A DNA stretch of 22,500 nt from Cristatella mucedo (taxonomy: Eukaryota; Bryozoa; Phylactolaemata; Cristatellidae). The translations under genes and the position numbers were made by a program. Shown here piece after piece: positions 16,640-22,500 of the stretch. The notes under the pieces are model-generated. The model did not search any database, had not been told where the DNA came from, and saw only the letters and a program-made list of their open reading frames with translations. Numbering within the stretch: position 1 is the first letter of the stretch; each line of letters starts with the position of its first letter. The stretch covers positions 2,427,501 through 2,450,000 of the forward strand of contig WPIO01000024.1 of the NCBI GenBank assembly GCA_009760855.2, given 5' to 3'.

Positions 16640-18130
16640 TTAATCAGAGTGCAACGGCTCTGCCCGCCTCAATCACTCTGCATGACAGGCAGATCCCCAA
16701 GCTGCCTGTCATGAGAACGAGTCCGTGGCCTCGACCTTGGAGCCCTGCAGGGTCTCGGGCAGCCCTAGTGCTGAAATAGAGCAGGCCTGCTCTTCCCTTG
16801 CAAGGGACATAGACCTGCTTCAGGCCAGCCTTCCATCCCTTTGGCAAAAGGTTGACGCCTTGCGGACTTTCCTCCTGTCACGGCTCGACTACCTTTGTCG
16901 GGCCGTGGCTTGTGCCTAAGGCTGCTCTGCAACAAGCCGAAAAGGCTCTCATAGAGCTATGTCACTTCGCGTGCAGTCTGCCGTACTTTGCGACGGTGCA
17001 TTTCCCGTTTGCGACTTGTTCTGCGGGAGAGCTTGGCGTGATTTGCTTCGAGACGAACGCCTTCATCCTACGTGCTGCACAATCCTGTCGCATGCTGTGC
17101 TCGCCCGATGGGTATATGTCCGTCAAATCGCCCGTCACCGACTCGATCGATCAGTCGCCGCCAGCGTGGATGGCACTCCACTGTGTGATGAGGAGCGTTC
17201 GAAATACCTGAGCCCAGCAGCCGTCTGCCGTGGCAATAGGGTTGGCCCGACCTTGCTGTGGTCGGACGCACGTAAGTGCCTCAAGCGGCTCTCCTGCAGC
17301 CTCTTGCTGGCCGGCCCTGAAGTGCTGGCTGCGTTTCCACAGACCCTGACGGCATTGAGCACTGAGTCGTACCGCGAGTGGTTATCGCGAAACTGTGGGA
17401 GTTCGCCAGGCTATCGGAAGGCCGTGCACACGGCAGGGTCGGCTGCTGCGTGGCCACGGACAGATTTGCTACCTACAGTCACTTCTTGACCACGGGTCTT
17501 GGCTTGTCCGTCTGTACCTGGCAGTTCGTGCACCGAGCACGCCTAGACGTGCTGCCAGTGGCTGCTGCAAGGAGTCGGGCATACCCCGGGACGGTTACCA
17601 GCTGCTGCCTATGCTGCACGGAGACAGAGACCATTTTCGATGTGCTGACCCAGTGCCGGCCGATGCTGCATGCAATTACGGCCGACACAGCCTGGTTCTT
17701 GGCCGCCTAATCGGAGCTCGTCCGGCCACTGCGCTCAACTGCATGTCGACCGGATGTGCCCTCACGTTTGCCGGTGGTCTGACTCAAGCAGGACCTGGTC
17801 ATCGACGACGGCATCGATATAAATGCTCTGATTATGGCAGCTCGGAACAACACCGATAAATATGCAGACATTGGCCGGTCTTTCCTGACTGCTGGCTACC
17901 GATCGGCAGTGATGAGGCCCTTCCGTGATCGGGGCTCTCGGCAGCTGGTGGCCAAACAATGGAGGCTGCCTGGCCGATCTTGGCTTCCTGCACACGCAGA
18001 GAAAGGCATTGAGATGGCACTGCGTCTCCGATGCCATTACAGGCTCGGAAGTCGTGCGGTCCTTGTTCCTGAACTGGGCGGCCCGGGTAGCACCCGAGAC
18101 CCCGGCAGGACAAGGCACTGCCGGCTAATG
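16640..18130 (+). pseudogene. 3' half of an R2/NeSL-group non-LTR retrotransposon, frameshifted
   Basis: Across several + frames the block order of a REL-endonuclease LINE is kept. First comes a thumb block LWQKVDALRTFLLSRLDYL (16842-16899; family PWQ.LDA.RTFLLPRL) and VPKAALQQAEKAL. GELGV (family GGLG) and WQFVHRARLDVLP (17520-17560) follow. Next is a zinc knuckle CLCCTETETIFDVLTQC (17617-17669), in which the usual histidine is aspartate. Last is a PD-(D/E)XK-like endonuclease end with QDLVIDDG, TDKYADI and GALGSWWPNN (17928-17957). These elements nick a specific target and prime reverse transcription there. The polymerase catalytic part is absent and the frames are broken, so it is a dead 5'-truncated copy. 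I cannot decide between R2, R4, NeSL and related clades. Confidence 0.85.
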
Positions 18131-18175
18131 TATATATACTATTTAAAAATTTCAATCAATCGTATAATATATTAA

Positions 18176-18555
18176 TATATATCCCTATAATAGGCTAGGT
18201 TTGTATGTTACTTAGTCCATGTCTGTCATTATATATTGCTGAAATCTAACACTAAAAAATGCTACAGCTGCACAGGACTATGAGCTTATAAGCTTTTCAA
18301 AGGTTGGCCATGGCATTCCATTAGCTTCCACTCTCTGCTTTACGACCCCCTTTTGCTGTCGCCTTTCGCTTCCCAGCTACCACTTGGACCAGCTGAGCAG
18401 AAAAATTGGACCGCTGGCCGAGTGAATGTGACGAATCAGAAATCGTGTTGCTTCTGCTTTTGATGAGCAATGGACATGCATACATAGAACCTACCAATGG
18501 TTCTTTACGGTGCTGCGGAATCTGTGCACCATTGTGGACCCGCGAGTTTTCACAG
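18176..18555. other. Intergenic or intronic, mixed composition
   Basis: AT-rich to about 18290. Beyond that, 18406-18555 forms an open frame continuous with the candidate exon at 18556 but with no recognisable domain. Confidence 0.4.
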
Positions 18556-18732
18556 CCAAGAATTGAGAACAAAAAGGAGGAAAGTGAGCAGAATACGCTG
18601 CATTACCGAAACTCAGCACACGACAAGCTCAGCAACAAAAAGAGACTTGAGGAGAAACTCAGGAGGTCCGTGACGTCCATACTAAGCAAACGACTTACTT
18701 ATGACAAGGTCAAAATCAGAAAGAGACTGGAG
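18556..18732 (+). CDS. Candidate exon, lysine-rich helical protein, unrecognised
   Basis: A 177-base open stretch (59 codons) is bounded by an acceptor-like GTTTTCACAG (18546-18555) and a donor GAG then GTATGA at 18733. Both boundaries are phase 0 in the same frame. The peptide is strongly charged (KKEESEQNTLHYRNSAHDKL, NKKRLEEKLRRSV, SKRLTYDKVKIRKRLE) and would form helices or a short coiled coil. Composition and codon use look coding rather than random, but I do not recognise a family. It runs on the + strand toward the 3' end of the - strand gelsolin gene, so it cannot belong to that gene. It could also be a remnant of an unknown mobile element. Confidence 0.35.
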
Positions 18733-18827
18733 GTATGATTCGGGCACATGATGAGCCAGGTAACGTGATTTCGAGTTCCTGCCAGAATTGCAGTGCAATA
18801 CTGAAATTATTTCCTGTGATTTATCAC

Positions 18828-18964
<137 letters not shown>

Positions 18965-19272
18965 CACTTGCTTACATATATCTACTAATTAAAGAAAGAA
19001 AGTCCATCCTTCCCAAGATGGCTACCAGTACTTCCTGGAGTGCGATATATGTGTAAATCTACTGTGAGTCTACAGGCAGTGAACTCTAGTATGTATATAT
19101 GAACTGCTTTATTAAATGGTGAATATATGTATATGTACATTAACCGTATGCCTGGATATAAGCCAAACGGCTTCATGCACTTGCAGCATCATGGTAGCTT
19201 TGAAAGCAAAGAATGGAAGGCTATAATGCAGCAGACAGCAGCAGCAAAATTTGTCTCGTTTGAAGAACAATT

Positions 19273-19278
19273 TTTATT
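19273..19278 (-). promoter_or_regulatory. Poly(A) signal AATAAA of the gelsolin-family gene
   Basis: On the - strand AATAAA lies 83 bases after the gelsolin-family stop codon, a normal distance for a short 3'UTR. Cleavage would be expected near 19245-19265. Confidence 0.7.
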
Positions 19279-19360
19279 TAACTCTGCGACATGTCAGGGC
19301 TGCCACTTTGGCAATCGGCTCCACTGAGGAAGGTGATTCATCATCCTCGAGCGACGGTTG

Positions 19361-19483
19361 TCAGCGAGCGGAAGCAGCAGGCTTCCAGGTCTTGAAGAGG
19401 CTTGTGAACTCGGCCGGCTCGGCGCCCTCGATCACGCGTGCTATGGGCGTCGTTTTGCAGTAGCCTTTCTGTCTGGCAAACTC
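19361..19483 (-). CDS. Gelsolin/severin-family actin-binding protein, last coding exon
   Basis: The - strand exon encodes 40 residues and a TGA. It begins EFARQKGYCKTTPIARV and continues IEGAEPAEFTSLFKTW, ending KPAASAR. This is the end of a gelsolin repeat, where the family pattern is F...KGYP.TTPI.RV.EG.EP..F...F..W. The exon begins after the acceptor GATTGCAG (19491-19484), phase 0. Joined to the 22223-22321 exon it restores the spacing of the repeat (AMKNA-TE-F). Ending a few residues after the F..W motif means this is the protein's last repeat. The form is compatible with a three-repeat severin-like protein or with the last repeat of a six-repeat gelsolin, and the window cannot tell which. 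Such proteins cap and sever actin filaments in a calcium-dependent manner. Confidence 0.87.
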   Translation of the reverse strand, partial: EFARQKGYCKTTPIARVIEGAEPAEFTSLFKTWKPAASAR

Positions 19484-19776
19484 CTGCAATCCATGATGCC
19501 TCAAGCTAAAGAGCAGTTAGGGTGAGAGTGAGGGTACAGGTCAGCGCTGGGAACTCACAACAGGATCGAGCTATACTTTGTGCTGCAGCCTAGAACGTAC
19601 GGTCCACTTGCCACGATTTCTTTAATATGAGCCCATTGATGGCCAATAATGAGAGCTCTTGGGTCATGAAAGCAGCATGAAAGGCACTAGGGACAAAACT
19701 AATTGCTACTTCAGAGGTGCAACTGACTGCCCAAGAAGCAGCAGCCAAGGCAGCAATGAGCATGCCAGTGGCAAGT

Positions 19777-19855
19777 GGAGAGAGAGAGCAGGAGAGAGAG
19801 AGCGAGCAGGAGAGAGAGAGCAGGAGAGAGAGCAGGAGAGAGAGAGAGAGAGAGC

Positions 19856-19922
<67 letters not shown>

Positions 19923-19940
19923 TAAAGAGAGAGAGACACA
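19777..19940 (+). repeat. (GA)n purine-rich microsatellite with GAGCAG interruptions
   Basis: About 160 bases of purine-rich repeat, with regular CA interruptions in the left half and pure GA in the right half. It lies inside the gelsolin intron, so the transcript would carry a (UC)n pyrimidine tract. Glu-Arg or Ser-Leu repeat frames across it are artefacts. Confidence 0.97.
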
Positions 19941-20360
19941 CACAAACACTCAAATGAAGAGTCACTCTGCTTGACATGGCAAATCGATTGCTCATTTCTG
20001 GTGTGCAAAAGTCAGCCCGAAAAGGTGCAAGCATCTGAAATGCGCCGACATCAGACTGCTGTGCCTCTTCTCCGTAAGTGTGAAGAGAAGCTGCATGAAG
20101 ATTAAGTGCAGCTCGAAGGGCAGCCCTTGGCACCTACCAAATTCCAGATCGGGAAAGCAAACAGGCTGTTCGGGTTTTGAGCAGCAGGGCACCAGCAAAG
20201 ATTAAGCTCACGACACGGTCCTTGTGAGAGGAGCATGAGGGACAGCACAGTGCTGATGTTGCCCAGCAGGCAGCAACAAGAGCATATCAGTCGTGCAAGC
20301 AGGGCAAGCTAGCATGTCTATGTGGACATGGTGGACTAGTGGCTGGCAGCCGGATGCATT
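19941..20360. other. Unassigned intron sequence
   Basis: Mixed composition with no domain-bearing frame and no recognised repeat apart from the edge of the GA tract. Confidence 0.45.
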
Positions 20361-20390
20361 TGCTTGCCCTAGTGGTTAAGATGCTCTTCT
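20361..20390 (+). repeat. tRNA A-box-like SINE head fragment
   Basis: TTGCCCTAGTGGTTAAGATG and CTCTTC resemble the A-box half of the SINE heads at 4266 and 5586. No B box follows, because the LINE-2 fragment starts at about 20399. Confidence 0.45.
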
Positions 20391-20398
20391 TTAACGAT

Positions 20399-20605
20399 CG
20401 CAATTCTTATGCAACGACACCGTCTCCTTCTCTCCTGCGATCGACTATGGCACATCCTTTCCAGCCGTCCTGAGCTACTACCCTCTATGCTACTCACTAC
20501 CTCCACTGCTCTCCTGACTTAGCTATGCTTCTCACTTTCTCTTTGTTACATGAGATGAAGTTTGTTGGCTACCGAAGCCTTATGGAAAGCCACTTAACTT
20601 TTTAC
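20399..20605 (+). mobile_element. LINE-2 3'-end fragment
   Basis: From CAATTCTTATGCAACGACAC through GCTCTCCTGACTTAGC and TTCTCACTTTCTCTTTG to TATGGAAAGCCACTTAA it matches the last 200 bases of the LINE-2 copies at 9198-9420 (-) and 11877-12070 (+). The AGCC/GGCT hairpin is lost in this copy. A short ACATT tandem run follows at 20675-20692. Confidence 0.75.
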
Positions 20606-20699
20606 TGCATTATAGAAATCTCCTGGGTAATTCCCACTTTGTTTTTGTGGATTTGCAGAGTGATGCACAGAGATACATTACATTACATTACCTGCCTGC

Positions 20700-21960
20700 T
20701 TTCGACAGCAGCAGGTCCTAACATCGCATCGCAGGCAAGGATCCGACGGATCCGGATCTGCAGGTCGGAGCTGCTACAGGCACGTGGCATTTCTCCCTCA
20801 CCGGCTCTGTAATAACGAGGCTCGTCTTGGCTCGGATCAGCCACTCACAGCCAAGCCTTTCGGACAGGCAGTGCGGTATGTACTCCTTGCCGTGCTTCAG
20901 CTGCTACTGCTGCTTCCCCTGCTGAGCGGTTTTGTTTAAATCTCACGTGCCTAGGTTTCGCGAGGTCTTGTACAGCTCCATGGACTGCGGCGTAGCGACA
21001 ATGGCTGCACCCGCCACTATGCCCAGGTGATGCAGGATTGCATGATACCCACGCAGTGCGCCCCATGACCATCGGTGCCTTGCCAAATGGGCCGTCGCTA
21101 CGCGCTGTTAAAAGCAGGCATCACTAGCCTCGATTCGTGCACTTGGATATACGGCTGCACCCAGGCTAGGTTCGGTTGGCTGGAATGGGGCAGCTGTAAT
21201 GTGGTAAGGGTCACCGGCTAGGCTGGGTCTGACCTATGGGCATGACCGGATGTGCGGTGACGAGAGGTCACCGGGGCTCTTGGGTAACGGAAGTTGGCCG
21301 AGTAAGTCGTGGTATTGCAGGCTCCCGGTCTCGCCGAGTTATGCGCCTGGATAGATGCAGGCGTGCTCCCGCGATGCAGCGATGCAGGCAAGGCAACGAG
21401 TGCCCAAGGCCCAAGTTGAGTTGGATAGCACGCTCGTTGTTGTGACTTGTATATTCCGTGTTCCCCTTGTAGCATGTTTGTAGTCCCCCCCCCGTGAGTG
21501 TTGTGTGTTGTGAGTGTTGGTGTCTTTCAGCAGAAACTCTCGACTGTGGTAGATGTCGACTCCGACTAGCCAAGCAGTTGCTCAGCTAGCCGGATCTTTT
21601 ATGGCGTACGCTCGTACTGTTGTAACGGAGTCGGTACAGTGGCAGGCTGCGGAAGCCGACTGACCAACTAACACGTTTGTTTGCGCTTGTCGTCTCGCGC
21701 CCCTATAGTTTACTTTGTGTAAGATTCCCCTTTAGACTTGTTCAGTTCCCCTGTTGTTTTTGGCGCATGCAATATTATGAAGAGGTCTAACCTGACGGCT
21801 GATCGTCTCACCCTAGCTCAGCGGTATGGCGAGTGGTGGCATGGCCTGAGCATGGCTGCGCTTGGCGGATATGGCCTCTGACCCCTGGAACTCGGCTACA
21901 CGGCTATGCCCGAGCTAAGATGGCGACCCAATTCGGATTCGTGCTCGTCTGGCTAAGCAT
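20700..21960. other. GC-rich unassigned segment
   Basis: About 1.2 kb distinctly GC-richer than most of the window, with several 60-100 codon frames on both strands but no domain that I recognise. A 36-codon frame at 21553-21663 (+), starting MSTPTSQAVAQLAGSFMA, follows a pyrimidine-rich TCTTTCAG at 21524-21531. GTGAGTGTTGTGTG-type repeats lie near 21495-21520. It may be the 5' part of an unknown retrotransposon, or intron sequence. Confidence 0.35.
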
Positions 21961-22005
21961 GTGAGTGCCAAATGATTGGCAATGATAATGACGAGACCGA
22001 GCAGG

Positions 22006-22007
<2 letters not shown>

Positions 22008-22043
<36 letters not shown>
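22008..22043 (+). repeat. (CT)n microsatellite
   Basis: Eighteen uninterrupted CT units, then a degenerate pyrimidine-rich tail to about 22070. In the gelsolin transcript this is a purine (GA)n tract. Confidence 0.97.
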
Positions 22044-22047
<4 letters not shown>

Positions 22048-22222
22048 CCTATCTCTGTCTCCCTGGCCTCCTGGCCCCAGATTTTCTCTAGTTTCTCACT
22101 CTATTTGCAGGCCATTCTAGGTCAAACGCAATGCATCCGGCATATGCAGGCAGGCAAGCTACCGATTACTTCATGCTGCAGCAGAAGAGCAAAATGCAGC
22201 TGAAGTGCAATCGAGAGTTTAC

Positions 22223-22321
22223 CGTGGCATTCTTCATTGCCTCTCTTTTCTCGGTGGCAGTCGACTTCTTGCCAATCCACACCCACACTCCAGCCTGACC
22301 GGCATCAACGATGAAAGCATC
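22223..22321 (-). CDS. Gelsolin/severin-family actin-binding protein, penultimate coding exon
   Basis: The 33-codon - strand exon reads DAFIVDAGQAGVWVWIGKKS then TATEKREAMKNAT. This is the core of a gelsolin repeat (family: D.FI.D.G..G.WVW.GKK.T..EK..AM.NA), including the strand with the VWVWIGK signature. It lies between an acceptor (CCGCCCTCCCAG, ending at 22322) and a donor (ACG then GTAAAC at 22222), both phase 0. The next exon is 2.7 kb away at 19483 in the same phase. Earlier exons encoding the other repeats must lie beyond the right edge; the 179 bases remaining on that side show no gelsolin-like coding. Confidence 0.9.
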
Positions 22322-22500
22322 CTGGGAGGGCGGCATGGAAAGTTTTGAGCAGCAAGAGCCGGAGCTGCACGTGCCAATGATGCTGCCAAGTGCTCCCGCA
22401 GGGAGCAGCACATGCGTGTGCATGGCGCAGCAGTGTGTTTGCTACCTCAGGCAGGTACTTGAGAAGTTCTCCTTCTCTGGTACAATAAATAGGCTGTATT

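Larger units (their letters stand above)
19484..22222 (-). other. Large intron of the gelsolin-family gene
   Basis: A 2,739-base phase-0 intron deduced from the two gelsolin-family exons. It holds a (GA)n tract, a tRNA-like SINE head, a LINE-2 3' fragment, a GC-rich unassigned segment (20700-21960) and a (CT)n tract. No other gelsolin-like coding was found in it. Confidence 0.8.

Noticed and set aside
19590-20133. Long Ser-Leu and Glu-Arg repeat frames
   Set aside because: They are translations of the (GA)n tract inside the gelsolin intron.
21661-21790. A possible LTR end with a TGGCGC primer-binding-like motif
   Set aside because: There is no paired LTR, no polypurine tract and no gag or pol coding, so the short motif is not sufficient.

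Overview
This is nuclear DNA from a metazoan, probably an invertebrate; I cannot name the phylum. The evidence is intron-containing animal genes with GT/AG splice sites, a canonical eukaryotic tRNA with an internal Pol III promoter, long (CA)n, (TA)n and (GA)n microsatellites, and many decayed L2/CR1-type LINEs and tRNA-derived SINEs. There is no operon structure.

Host genes are few and appear as exon pieces. On the + strand the last two recognisable exons of a small CTD phosphatase (SCP/CTDSP-like) lie at 5858-5944 and 6272-6427, with a probable 3'UTR ending near a poly(A) signal at 7510. On the - strand the last two coding exons of a gelsolin/severin-family actin-binding protein lie at 22223-22321 and 19361-19483, followed by a poly(A) signal at 19273-19278. 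The 2.7 kb intron between them is full of repeats. Both genes have their 5' parts outside the window or in parts of it I could not recognise. A tRNA-Glu(CTC) gene sits alone at 16174-16245. Weaker candidates are a - strand first exon at the left edge (194-235), whose splice donor lies in a perfect 48-bp tandem duplication, and an unrecognised lysine-rich + strand exon at 18556-18732.

Most of the rest is transposon debris. LINE-1 (my label) is an L2/CR1-type LINE ending in a hairpin plus (ATT)n; pieces lie at 1345, 1565-2160, 2341, 3290, 5401 and 12835-13775. LINE-2 is a second L2/CR1-type LINE lying on the - strand from about 12500 to 9198. It carries a YADD reverse-transcriptase motif and is interrupted by an antisense copy of its own family at 11311-12075; a further 3' fragment lies at 20399. 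A third element at 16640-18130 is a frameshifted 3' half of an R2/NeSL-type LINE with a zinc knuckle and a REL-endonuclease-like end. Two tRNA-derived SINE families are present. SINE-A ends with the LINE-1 tail. SINE-B ends with a tail resembling that of LINE-2. The window therefore seems to hold two SINE/LINE partner pairs, each with its own tail hairpin. A MITE-like element with about 79-bp terminal inverted repeats lies at 586-1140.

No CRISPR array, bacterial gene, virus or biosynthetic cluster was seen. The most interesting material is the retrotransposon tail system and the small tail-only insertions it seems to have produced.
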